Source: Centroberyx gerrardi
Lineage: Eukaryota > Chordata > Actinopteri > Beryciformes > Berycidae
NCBI RefSeq assembly: GCF_048128805.1
Contig: NC_136004.1
Coordinates: 16,926,185 to 16,990,184, forward strand
DNA: 64,000 nucleotides
Reading direction: 5' to 3'
A program made the position numbers and the translations under genes. Shown here piece by piece: positions 1-12,600 of the stretch. Below the pieces are notes generated by a model, which worked only from the letters and a program-made list of their open reading frames with translations, did not search any database and was not told where the DNA came from. How positions within the stretch are numbered: the stretch's first letter is position 1; every line of letters starts with the position of its first letter.

Positions 1-1587
1 AGACTGCAGTGACAGAAGTGACCTTGGAAATTTTCCATTTGGGGTCTGAAGTAGATTTTAAAGTAGATGACATTTAACCCCTCTGTACCTCATTCATCCC
101 TTATATCACACTGAAGTGCCAAATTCCTCTTCGGGGGAAACTGGAAGTGATGCTGAAGCATGTGGACGTCCTGCAGGAACAAAAAGGAGTTACCATGACA
201 TGAATAACTGACACAGATGTACAGACAGATTCTGTAGGTCCTGAACAAGACAGAAAGAGCTCTATCTTTTGGGGACTGGCATCTCTGGAAACCTTAGGAA
301 AGGACTGATGCCAAAACCAATAACATTGCTGTGAGTGTTGCCGCTCATTAGACAGGAGGCCTTGTCTTCTCTAGCAGGACAGACTCACATCACCTGTACG
401 TCCAGCCCAGACACACTCTACAACAAAATCATTGCCCCTACAGATACACACTACTTAAACCTGCTGTATAGTCTTACATTTCCCCTATCTCCACAACATG
501 CCGGCCCAAAATGTGTGCTCCAAGAGCTGTAGTCTGACGGATGTTGTGCTTTCCTGAGTCTGCTCATGAAACTGACAATTTAGCTAAGCCAGACTGTGCT
601 GTAAAGGAGCAACAGTAGACCTGGGGTCCAGCTAAGGGGAAGAGCATGACTCACAACCCTGTCCCACACATGGGATTATCATGCCTTTACACTCCACTGG
701 ACATTTGATCGTAAAAAGGCAGTGGAACAAAGAGAGGCTTCCCTTGATAAACTATTATAACAGACCAAGAAGAAATGAGTGAATCATTTATCGGGGGCGT
801 TTAGGGGCAGAGAGAACCCATATTTAATCAGTGCATAAACCCATTAGAGAGATAGAGCAGGATCATAGGACATGAAGTACAGAAAACTGTGTGAATGTTG
901 CTGACTGACTCTAATGTCTCCTCAGAGACAAGAGACAAGCTGTGGGACTTCCTCCTTAGTCCTGGTGGATGTGACATTATCCAGACCAGGACAGGGTCTG
1001 CCTGGAGGGTCTGCCTGCAAGCAAATGGCTGCTGGAAACGGGAGTGAGCCAAAAAAAATAACATCTGCTGTTTTTAAACTAAATGTATAGATCTAGTCTC
1101 TGTCAGCAAGACTCAGCTCCACCACTGGAATAGTCAAAATAATATCTTCAGCGATCTTCATTCATAGTTGACATGAATCAGGCAGCCAGGAGCCATATGG
1201 GTTGTTATTTTGCCCTCTTTGCCCAAGCAGTGGCTAACATAAACATCCACAGAGATGTATTGATTGTGACCATGAAAGGAGTGTGTACTGGATGAACTCT
1301 AACAAGCCATGCCAATTTTTGAAACTTAAAATAGTATTAAAGTAGGAAATAATATTACCCTATTAAATAGTATCATTAAAGTATTAAACAATAGCAAAAC
1401 TGTGAAACATCAATCGGGTGTTTCTGCAAGAAAAACTCTGCAGCAGAGAAGGAAACATGAATTGATGAATTGAGTTATTAACCTGTCTTTATTTCTAAAA
1501 TACTAGTCAGTCAAAATCATCTCTCTTTCATAACACAAATGGGTTCAGAGGCAGCTGAAGTAATATTAGATCCGAGTTGCTTCTTAC
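1..1587. other. No gene seen; possible first intron
   Basis: Both strands carry only short open frames without recognisable domains. If the donor at 1587/1588 is real, this is first-intron sequence of the gene off the left edge. I see no tRNA, tandem repeat or clear transposon end here. Confidence 0.4.
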
Positions 1588-1800
1588 CTTGACCTAATCA
1601 GTGGATCTTCTTTTTTTGAAGTATACAGTTTCAAAAGGTTGTTGATGATTTGATGAGCCGTTTCTTCAAATGAAACTTTGTCGCGGATGTTGAGCGGCTC
1701 TTCAGGTGTAACGAGCTTTCAGCCGGATGACATCAACTGCTTCAACTAAAACTGCAGCTCTGCTCTACTGCCCCACCGCCCCACCGCCGGCAGCCCACTA
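1588..1800 (-). other. Candidate 5' noncoding exon of a minus-strand gene off the left edge
   Basis: On the minus strand the sequence AAG|gtaagaag gives a strong splice donor with its last exon base at 1588. The DNA just upstream on that strand (about 1680-1800) is richer in GC and CpG than its surroundings, as expected near a promoter. No open reading frame supports coding. In human the gene beyond GLTP is TRPV4, transcribed in the same direction and starting with a noncoding exon, so this could be the trpv4 first exon. That identity is inferred from gene order only; the exon's upstream limit is a guess. Confidence 0.28.
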
Positions 1801-2072
1801 AAACAACGGAGGCTTTTACAAAAATTTGGGGTGGGACTAGAGACTCAAGTTAAGTTCATGTAGTCAGGAGTTGGGCCAGCCGCCGCATCATATCGTAAGA
1901 GCCCGCAATCAAACGCATAATTGGCCTATATGCAATGATATTATACCTTAGGCTTTAATAAAGTCTGTCAAGTTTCAAGTTTCATTTAATTGGGCTATCT
2001 GATTCTAAAGGTAGATGAATAGCTCCCTCTAGTGGATAAATCAATGTAGGTGTCTATGATTCATGTTCAGGA

Positions 2073-2076
2073 AGGA

Positions 2077-2116
<40 letters not shown>

Positions 2117-2140
2117 AAAAGAAAGAAAGAAAGAAAGAAA
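2073..2140. repeat. (GAAA)n microsatellite
   Basis: A purine-only tract of GAAA units with one interruption. It lies between the candidate noncoding exon and the gltp 3' region and is likely to vary in length. Confidence 0.95.
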
Positions 2141-2734
2141 AGGTCTGAGGAGCACTTGACATTTTGTTGACTAATACTTGATAATTTATAGATTGGCTAG
2201 ATTTTGAAGCACATTTTTTAGTTTAGTTACAGGCTGTACAGTTATATTTTTTAAATAGTTAAACAAGTGAATTGTTGTAAATATTTTTTATTGAAAATGA
2301 TGGTTTACATAAGTTGAAAATATAAGATTTGTTATTCTGCACTGTACACACTAACACTGCAACATCATTTCAGCCACAAAAGACATTCAGAGAAAGCATT
2401 TCAATGCATGTGCTCAAAACAACACTGACCAGTGGCCATCAACATCATTACTATCCAGAGCATCACATTTAACATACTACTACTAGCATCTGAAATGTCC
2501 CATCTGTCCAAAAACCTTACAGAAGGCAAATAAGAAATAGTGCAACACTTTATATTTCCTTCACATGACAGTGAGGAGGTTTTCAGGAATGTGTGTTCAG
2601 TGTTATATAAGCACCTGAGAGGACAGTGGACTGAAAATCACCAAGTGGTGATGAGGCATTGCTTTGGAAATAAAATATATTAAAAGATATGCAAGTCCTG
2701 CACAACATGGGAGTATAAACTCAGTTAGATCTCA

Positions 2735-2815
2735 TTAAGTCTAGAGGCAGACCAGGCCTTCATTGTAATTAACAATTTGTTCTTAATTGGCCTGCCTGGT
2801 TAAATCAAGGAAACA
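2735..2815 (+). repeat. Degenerate retrotransposon 3' tail
   Basis: The stretch around ttcattgtaattaacaa, followed by ttcttaattggcctgcctgg and ttaaatcaagg, resembles the 3' end of a LINE/SINE family common in salmoniform and related fishes, which ends in a variant of TTAAATAAAGG. This is recalled from memory rather than searched. The body of the element is not recognisable. Confidence 0.5.
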
Positions 2816-4101
2816 TATAAAAATACATAAAGGCAGAAAAGCGGAGACGGATGTTTGTATGCTCCGTGCCTCCAGCTTAAGGCACAAATAGGTGTGCGAT
2901 ATTAGAAGACATTTACATTAGTGTACATCTTTTAAAATATTTTGTGTTTTTCAGTAATTGTCTCAGTAATCAAAGTAATCAATTCTAGTAACAATCCAAC
3001 ATGTGACTGAAGAAATCAATAAGTCATTATAATCGATAAACTGTGGCTATGGTTTGTATACCTTGAAGTAAAATAGTTTATTAAAAAAGTGAAAAATAAA
3101 ATGCATTATTCAGAAAAAAAATAATTTTTGGTTGCGTGCCCTGAAAACATATGGCTTCTTCTCCCAAATATTTGTAAACCATGTAAATAATGTATTTTTT
3201 ATTTTTGCCATTTCACTTCAAAATATAAGCCATAGCTCTGTATTTCAATGAGACCATTTGAATAATTTGAACTATACTGTATTTTAAAGCACCATGGCGC
3301 CACTTGCCTCTTTCACTCATCATAATTTTCAAAAGCATATCCAACATCCATCAGCTAATTGGCTTCATTCTTTAAAAAGGCAGTTTACCATTTCAATCAA
3401 AATAAAATTTAAGAAAAAAAAAATCTGAAAGTTTGAGTTTACATTCAATAAATACTTATGTAATTTCCTATTCTTTGTAGTATCACAAATAAATATGAAT
3501 ACAGTCTCACTCTTGCTCATACAGAACATTATAAACAGGTCAGAGGAATGGGCCAACACTTTAAAAATTTAAATTTAAGATATTACAGACTTTGTTTTCT
3601 TTCAATAAATATATCTTAAATGCATGTTAGAAGTGAAAAAAATCACTATAACTTAATAATCAATATAATCAAGTTGAAACACCTTAAAATTCTAAATGCA
3701 TTATATTCAGTTTTGGTAGCGATTAACAACTGTCAACATTGCACTGTTCTCTACACACCTCACTCATTTACTCATTTACTTTTAGAAAGCTGTCACTTTG
3801 GTAAAAGTCCTGGAGCTGGTTTCCCAAAACATCTGTTGCCAAAGTATTCCTTTGATGCTTTGTACAACTGCCACACATCAGTGAGACAGTATCCATGATT
3901 ATGAAAACAAATACTTGATCATATTTTTTCCTTTAAAGATAAAATATATTTTTCCTATAGAGAAACGAGATTCTTAAAATGAAGAACAAAGACATTTGGG
4001 AAACCTGCCCCAGAATCCAGTGACAGTGTGAAGGAACGGCATAATGAGAAAGCAAGCAAAGGCACACAGATGAGTAAAAACACACACATTCGATTCGACA
4101 T

Positions 4102-4191
4102 TCACCTGCCAGTTTATTGTGGGGGTGTATCAATGATTCACTGTAACGACAGTGAATCATTGATACACCCCCACAATAAACTGGCAGGTGA
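4102..4191. repeat. Perfect 43-bp inverted repeat with 4-nt loop
   Basis: Left arm 4102-4144, loop aacg at 4145-4148, right arm 4149-4191; the arms are exact reverse complements. The core includes attgtgggggtgtatcaatg. It lies 90 bp past the gltp stop codon on the transcribed strand, so it should be in the 3' UTR and fold into a very stable hairpin. I see no transposon terminus or target duplication at its edges. Confidence 0.97.
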
Positions 4192-4280
4192 CCTGAAGGT
4201 AACCGTGCCAAGAGTTAGACTGCATGTAAATGATCTTGTAAACGAAGTGCATCACTGGAGGGATGAGGAGCGTCCCGCGG

Positions 4281-7200
4281 TCACACTGTGTAGTCCAGCT
4301 CAGCGTTCAGCTTAGTGTACATCTCATAAATAGCATCGATCGTAGCAGTGAAGTTGACGAGGAATTTTCTGATTTTCTCAAAGCATTCCTCTTCCTTGAC
4401 CTCCCGACCCTTGGAGAGGGCCTTCAGGAATTCTGTCCTATAGGGAGCAGCGTAAAGAGCTGCCTACAAGGGCAAACAGAAATTTTAAATTTATACGCAA
4501 TTACTTTGTCTTAGTGGTACATTTCTCAACAAGTCACAATAAAAAATACCAAGTAGGGATGGGACGATATGATTATCTCACAGTACGATAATACGCGGTA
4601 TGGGGTTCACGATACGATGTAATAAATAAAAGTTCAATGACTGTGTAGAATTATGTTTATTTCTGAGCCACAAATCTTTCTAGCAATGGCATCGGCTTGC
4701 TAGAATGTAAACAACAATTTAAAAATGTCTTTACAAAGAGCAAATAATATAACTTCCATGGAGAGCTTGTGAAATTGTGATGGTCAAGCCGTCTCATTTG
4801 TGATTACTACAGCAGAATAAAATGGAGCTAATATCGCGATACCACAATACGTATTGTTACATTTTTGTATTATATTGCGATATATTGAATTTTGATATTT
4901 CGTCCCATCCCTATTGCTCACAGACAGAATAAAATGGAATATCGCGATTCATTTTTCTGCCCAACGATACGTATTGTCACATTTTTGCATCGCGATACAT
5001 TGAATTTCGATATATCGTCCCATCCCTAATACCAAGACATGTATCTAGATATGTATCTCTCATAAAGAGAACTGAGAACTGCACCTCACCTGGAAGAGCT
5101 TCTGCACCAGCCAGCCATGGTACCTCCTCAGCGCTAACTCATAGGCTTTGGAGGCATTGACCCGGATGAGGTTTGGATTGTTATCATCCCTCTCACCGTC
5201 CACCAGACTCTGAAGTAAGACTTGGATAAACCGTAGACCCCTGGTTTACAAAGATGAAGAAATACACAACGGTTATGGCTGCACTCCGTACTGAAATGAA
5301 CACACACACAACAATTAACAAAACCACAAATATGAGGTTTCTCTCACCTTTTTAGCCACATGAGAGCCAGGGTCGCTCCAACTTTGGGCCATTCTGTCCC
5401 ATGCATCTCCTTCTCTGCCTCCAGGATCTGGTTTAGTGTCTTGAACCTGGCTGGGTTGCTATCATAAACTGCCCTGATTTTCTGGAGGTGATAACGATAC
5501 AATTTAATGTGTTATAATATTGATGAGGAATTTAAGAGTAAAGTAGCCTAACAGTGGTTTTACTTACTGTGATGTTCCCAGATATGTCAGCCTTGATTGG
5601 AGCAAACACTGTCGAACCAAGGCAGTCTGAAGAGAAATGTTAAACACAATGTTGAGCTGAGGATTTAAAAGGTGAAAACAGTACATACAGTACTGTAAAC
5701 TAACACTAAAATCTATCCATCTCAGAAAATCAGCATTCCTTAGAGCGCGGTAAAGCTCTTTCGCATGCTGACCTCCAACCTCTACTAATGAACCTAGAAA
5801 TATGTAACCATGTTGTCAGTGTAACCATGACAACAGAACAGAATTGAATAGAGCAGTATTTATATGCATGGTTGATTTATTTTGTTGAAATTGTTGGATC
5901 GCACAGTTAACTTTACAATCAACAAAAATACTAAATAATTAAACTGGTCAGTGACCCTGACAGATTTTTTGAAAGCACCACTGGAACACATTAAATTTTC
6001 AGTAGCTTGAGCTTTCCTACCAAGTGCAATATGGATAAATGAGCTATTACATACAGAGAATACCACCTTAAAATAATTCTTTACTATGTTTCATTAATAG
6101 CTTGCTATTTGTGAGCCCTATATTGGACAGATAAACTAGGAGAAATCGAACTTAAACATGAATCAAGAGATCTTAAAACGCACTGTAGCCTGCTGGTAAG
6201 GCAAATCCATCTGGATTAGGTCTGTCTGTCATGCTTTCACAGCATTATCATTAGGTGTCCTTTAATTAGGCTACAAGAGGGGTATTGAGAGTATTTGCTG
6301 ATGGGACGGTGAACAGTGAGACATCCAGAGCCCTGACCACACACGGCTCATGGTAGACTCACTGACAGATCAGACAGCCTTCAGGCCCAAGTTGTTAGTG
6401 GAAACCACTCATGACAAAGTGCGGTCTATTGTGCTGATGTGATGTGATGGCATGGCCACAGCACTGATGGCAACGTATCTTGTTTCGGACATCCTCACCT
6501 TATATGCCTCTCTCTCTGTCTTCCTGTCTCTTTTGTTTTACTGGTAGGATGAAGCTTTTAGTGACTTGTTACAAATGCAATGCAAAGATAATGAAATGCA
6601 AACAGAAGCCACACGACTACCCAATGAAATGCAACAGTAAAACTCTGTAAAACCTATTAAACATAAATACTGAAATAAACTTACAATTAAATAACCTATT
6701 GACAAGAATATGCGTACTAGGACAATTCCGCAATCAGCTAACAAACAATAGCAGCGGCTGTCTTGTTTCTTGAGTTGGTAAAGGCCTGTAGGAAAGTTGG
6801 CCAAGAAGTTTCTGGGTCAGGAAACACAATAGTGACGAGAAGGAAAGAGGTTAATATCAACATCAGACTTGGGTCCTCTCAAGGGTTTCACATGGCAAAT
6901 TCAATAGAGGACCTTTGGCATATTAATACAGAATGAAGCCACACAAAGATGCCCTGGTGCACCGTGCCACCAGTGAATGGGCAAGGGGAACTCAACACCG
7001 TACTAATCAATTTTCACAACTTAAAATCCAGGGCAGTGAATTAAATTATGCATGCTAAAGGATTGTGGACAGCTTGATGAAGAGAAATACGATCCAAAAA
7101 AGATTATCATTTGTAAAGACCAATGTGTGTCCGTGAGGCTTGACGGAGATGTTTTGACAAATTTGTCTCACAACTGGTTTTGTGTTTATTAATCAAAGTT

Positions 7201-7670
7201 GAACAAATCCCACGTGAAAAATGTAAATCCTGCCTCAGTTTAGCCTATTCAACAAAGTCAGCAGCACTTTAACTATATCTATAAATCAAAATAATTACTA
7301 CTATTTAATATCAACTAGTGTAGTCTAAGTTATCTGTATTGAACTGTAGGATTGTGACACACGTTTGCAACTGAATAGTTATGATAAACCTGTTAAAACC
7401 ATCAATTTTTATATAGAAGATTCCCTCTTTTCTGCAACCATTAAGATCTGTGACTTGTTTTTCACCATTATTTCTTCACAACTGCCTGGGAAAGCACAAA
7501 TCACTCCGTATCAAGTAATGCCACAGGTGCCTACATTGTTGCTACTGGCTGAAACTAAAGCACTCACCAAAGAATGGTGGAAGGTGTGACACAGCCTCCA
7601 GAAACGGCCGCGTCTCCACCTGCCTGTCGGCCGGCAGCTGTCTGAACTGGTGATCCAGCAGGAGAGCCAT
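4281..7670 (-). CDS. gltp: Glycolipid transfer protein, 5 coding exons
   Basis: GLTP is a cytosolic protein that carries glycosphingolipids between membranes using an all-helical two-layer fold. Coding exons on the minus strand: 7568-7670, 5568-5626, 5348-5481, 5090-5240 and 4281-4463. All junctions are GT-AG and in phase, giving 630 nt or 209 aa, the same length as human GLTP. The protein opens MALLLDHQFRQLPADRQVET. The glycolipid headgroup residues of the family fall at their usual numbers: Asp48, Asn52, Lys55, Trp96 and His140. The start at 7670 matches the family N-terminus. The last intron carries a hAT element (4554-5028). The 3' region contains a perfect inverted repeat (4102-4191), and a 640-bp CA/TC tract begins about 105 bp upstream of the ATG. 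Identity is near certain; which teleost paralog it is cannot be told from here. Confidence 0.97.
4554..5028. mobile_element. Non-autonomous hAT element with duplicated right end
   Basis: The element begins TAGGGATGGGACGATAT and ends ATCGTCCCATCCCTA, which are matching terminal inverted repeats. It is flanked by a perfect 8-bp target duplication, ataccaag, at 4546-4553 and 5029-5036, diagnostic of the hAT superfamily. A second copy of the right terminus occurs inside, ending near 4913. About 115 bp of right-end sequence (4914-5028) is therefore present twice in diverged form. There is no coding capacity. It sits in the last gltp intron. Confidence 0.92.
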
Positions 7671-7775
7671 GTTGGAGTCCGGGCGCTGCTCTTACCTCTG
7701 AAACGTTAGCAACAGGCTGTCACCTCCGCCGCAGATTTACAGTGACAGCAGGAAAGGACTCCGCCACCCCACCCC

Positions 7776-8417
<642 letters not shown>

Positions 8418-8965
8418 CCGCGTTCCATGTCACCTACATTGAAGCCAGGTAGTCGAATATCCAGCCGACGTCTCATATGTCGTATGATCGCCTTGCTGTA
8501 GTGTCAAACTCTTATCCCGCTACTGTTAGATCCGGCCCACCCGAGTCATCGCTACCGGTCCGGTAAAAGCACCGGGTAAAGGGCGCTAGGAAAAGGAAAA
8601 AGTCCAGGCAGGAACAACGCCTAATGTACTCAGATCAGCTGACAGCAGTCTTCCTCTTGGTTTAATGCAATGTGCTGCATTACTGCCAACTATTGGCATT
8701 TTGAGGAATTTCTCATAGTGTTCCAATCTGATACAACAAACTAACAACAGCAACAATTGTTCTTATTCTTAGTTTTATTCTTCTTTATAGTCTCTGCGTT
8801 TAATGAGCTGGAAAGGGGCTCAAAAGCTTCACAAATCAAATAACATGTTATCCTAGAGGGTGAGATAGCCTAAATTTTTGAGTAATGACCAGGCTATAAT
8901 GGGATAGGTTGACAGTAATCCTCTTTTAGTTATTCACTAGTCTCGCTCTCAGACACTGCAGTGTG

Positions 8966-8973
8966 TCGCGAGA
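8966..8973 (+). promoter_or_regulatory. TCGCGAGA motif in the tchp upstream region
   Basis: TCGCGAGA is the core of the palindromic TCTCGCGAGA element found in many CpG-type vertebrate promoters and bound by BANP. The full ten-base site has one mismatch here (TGTCGCGAGA). It lies about 240 bp upstream of the likely noncoding-exon donor at 9208/9209. Assignment to tchp, or to a shared gltp/tchp promoter, is by position only. Confidence 0.4.
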
Positions 8974-9169
8974 GCTTTTGAGTGTGTCACATATTTCATT
9001 ACCACGAAAGCTATACTTTTTGCGTTTTCAGCCAATAGCCAATTTGACCCTTACCTTATCCCGTAGCGTTAGAGTAACTAGGAAGTGGGGTGGTAACTAT
9101 GGAAAACTAGAATACGAAAGGAAGGCGAGCTTTATTTTCTACAAAACGTTGACTGTTTCTATCTAGCTT

Positions 9170-9208
9170 CAAGATAACGCATTGCAATTAAAGAGTAATA
9201 CTGCAAGG
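9170..9208 (+). other. Candidate tchp 5' noncoding exon (3' part)
   Basis: The donor CAAGG|gtaagtag ends a possible exon at 9208. A plausible acceptor, gtgaatctag, lies just before the tchp start codon at 9605. This would place the promoter near 8950-9170, where CpG density is locally higher. The transcription start is not visible, so the left boundary is nominal. Confidence 0.35.
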
Positions 9209-9604
9209 GTAAGTAGCTGCTATGATTCTGACTATAAAAGTCATTTGCTAACTATTGCTGGCTAGTGAAGGATCTAACGTTGACACTGCTAGCTAATATT
9301 GTTTTGATTTTTCTCTCTCAGATTGTCTTTAGCTAACGTTACGTGGTCAATAACGACGCGTGTGTAAACCAGCTAGATAACATTAACTCATACATAAAGC
9401 TATCTAATGCATAAAGGGTTAAAATTACCCCGATACATGGCATTTCCTTTCTCTTTTTGTGTGAGAGAACGGCAAGCGTCGTCCTGGCTTATGTTATGTT
9501 GGACAGTATTAACTTGCTGCCTTAACTGTCGCGAGGAGGTAGGCCTATCATTGTTTACTGCGTGACCAGGTCATGTGTGTGTGCCCCCGTGAATCTAGAG
9601 ACCA

Positions 9605-12600
9605 ATGGCTCTACCGACCCTTTCCGCGCACGGGCCCAGCCGGTCCCGTGTCCTGGCCAGACAGATGGCGCGGCAGCGGGAGCAGGAGGCCCGTTCTCGG
9701 CAGCAGTGGGAGCTGCATTCACAATACTTCAGGGAACAGAGTGTGCGCAGCCACAAGCAGTCCGTGTGGAGTTCCCATCAGTCCCATCAGCAGAGGTAAT
9801 GCAGACAGACTTGGACTGTCTATGTACTGCATGTAGGTTGGATAGGCTTGTTATGTCTCTTCAACATGCTATTCTGTGTCTTGTGCTTTGTTTTGCTTCC
9901 TTGTGTTTGATTTTGTTGCATAATGTATGACATCATTTTGTTGTGATTGACTGTTGATTAGTTAGATCTAGGTAGGCTCATTCTCTGTGAAGTCCTTTGA
10001 GACATGCTTGTGATGAACAGCTATATCAATAAATGAACCTGACTTGATTTACCCAAATTATTTAACGAAGAACTTGAGAAATATGTGTAGCATTACATAG
10101 ATTTCTGTGAGTGAATTTTGCCTGCATTCAAAAAGACACTATGAAGGTGTAGATAATCTAGTAGTACTTTCTCCCACCCTGTTGTTCTGTTGCTTCAGCA
10201 GTAAGTGGCAGCCAAACAACCCAGAGAAAGACAGTTAGTGTCCATTTCCTCTGTTGTGTCAGTATGTCAGCGTACCATAAACAGAGAGTGGAGGAGGAGA
10301 AGAGGGTGAGTCTGGAGCAGCGCAGGACTCGGCTCAGGGCCATGCTTCAAGAGGAGCAGGATCAGTTGGAGGCTGAGCTCCGGGACGTGCTTCCTGACAG
10401 CAGCACACTGGCGAGTCAGTTGGTGCAGAAAACTGAGGAGCTTCGTTCAGCAAGAGAGGAGAGAAGGAAAAAGGTAGTTGCATTGAATTAATTGCATATT
10501 TCTTTTTCAATAACGCATCATGGTGCACTGCTGCAATGTATAATGCTTGTTGTTTCTGTATTGTACACCTAGCTTGCACAAGAGCTGCTGAAGGAGCACT
10601 GGAAGAAAAACAACCCAGAGCTGCGAGAGGTAGCTAAGTGTAAACTATTAATGCAAATGTAATGAGTTGCCAGACCTCTTACTGCAAAGTCTGAGTGTTG
10701 AGATGAAGAGATAAATGGCCTCAGATGTCAAACTGCGGAGGAATCTAGTGACTGTCTGGTACGTCTGTAGTCTGTACGTCAAGTAGAGAAAACGGACACT
10801 TTTTGTCAAGACGTCCACTTGATCTGGAAACCAATAGGGCGTGTGATGCAGATATTCCATGACTTTCTGTTAACCCGAGTCCTGCATTGACTTCAGAGTA
10901 TAAAATATTCTGGTATCCCTTCCGCTTAGGTCAGGTTCATCAGTATCTCTGTCTCGTCTGTGTCACAACTCTGTCCACAGGTCGAGTCAGCGTTACATAA
11001 AGATCATGTTGTCGGCCAATGGCAGGAGCAGATATCTGACAAAAAACAGGTAGGAAATTCATATCATAGCTACCTGTCAGTCAAAGCTGTTCAGCTAATA
11101 ATAATTGTTGAATTACTTTTTATATGATAATAACTTGTTGTTTTTGACCTGTAGGTCCTTTGTCATACTTGCTTTGACTTGGGTTAATATACTCAATTTT
11201 ATTCAAACTCAGTTGCGGGGAAAACTGATAGCCTTGCAATAGTCCGAGGTATCAACTCTTCATCAAGCCAACAATGACACCTAGGACCCACAAGTCAAAA
11301 AACTTTGGTATCATTCTTTTACTTGAGTAATTAATTATGTAATGAATTAATATTTAATTAAACTGTACTTATTTCATCTGTGAGCACAGTATCAAGGCTG
11401 AAATCTGCTCAGGTTAATCCTCACAGCATGGTTCATTATTGAGACAGTTTAGACACAGAAGTAACCCATCTCTCAAAACATGCAGCATGAAGCGGCAGAG
11501 CAGGAAGAGGAGAGACGTTTTGAAAATGAGTACGAGAGGACTCGAAAAGACGCTCTGGAGAGGATGAAGCAGGCGCAGGAGAAGAAGAAAGAAGAGGACC
11601 GTAAGAGAGCAGAAGAACTTTGTCAACAGATGGATGAACTGAAGCTGAGGGAACAAGAGGTATACAGATCTTGGGCAAATTGTTTCTGCTGTGGAAAATG
11701 GTATGAGACGTGATGTTGAAGCAGATTTTTCTGTCTGTTTCAGGCCAATCGTCTAAAGAAAGAGCAAGAGACTCTGCTGGCCCAACACTGGGAGCTGGAG
11801 AGGATAGAAGAGGAGAGGAGAACGGTGGAGGAAAGGAGGAAGAAATCTGAGATGGGGTAAGGGAAGCTCTCTCTGGGGGTAACTGTTCAGAAATGAGACA
11901 AATACGTCACATAAGGCTACATGTTCACTGAGCTGCTGTTCCTTCAGGCATTTCTTGATCCGTCAGTACCGCGCTCAGCTGAAGAGGAGAGCCCAGCAAG
12001 TGCAGGAGGAGCTGGTGAGTCCCCTTGACCCGTTGTTACTACAGCGTATTATTCAAGATGAGATCCAGCTTCTCTGGTTTTGACGCCTTTCTTGAATGCC
12101 TCTGTCCCCACCAGGAGGCCGACCGTAAGATCCTGGCAGCCATGCTGGAGGGAGAGCAGGAGGACAGGAGAGCGGAGAGTGCGCGAAGGGAAAGAGCCGT
12201 AGCTGACGCTGCCTGGATGAAACTTGTGATTGAGGAGCAACTTCAGTTAGAGAGGGAGAGGGAGGCTGAGTTTGACATTCTATACAGGTAAGCCCCAGGA
12301 TTCAGGAAGGTCTGACTTTGAGGCAGGGACCTCTGCTTCTCTTCAGATACGAGCCTTTGTGTCTTATCCATTCAGAGAGGAAGCCCAACGCGTGTGGGAG
12401 AAACGGGAGACAGAGTGGGAGAAGGAGAGGAAAGCCAGAGAGCGGCTCATGCATGAGGTGAATTGGCCTCAGGGAGTCAAGGGTTCCGGGGCTGACAAAA
12501 ACATACTTGAAACCTCATTTGAAGGTAAGTCAAAACATATGACTCGAATAACAGCACTCCTCTCTGTTTCTCTGAAAGGTTCTTGTGGGGAGACAGCAGC

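Noticed and set aside
4102-4191. Calling the palindrome a microRNA gene
   Set aside because: Perfect 43-bp pairing with a 4-nt loop is unlike a normal animal pre-miRNA, which has bulges and a larger loop. Without small-RNA data the call is unsupported.
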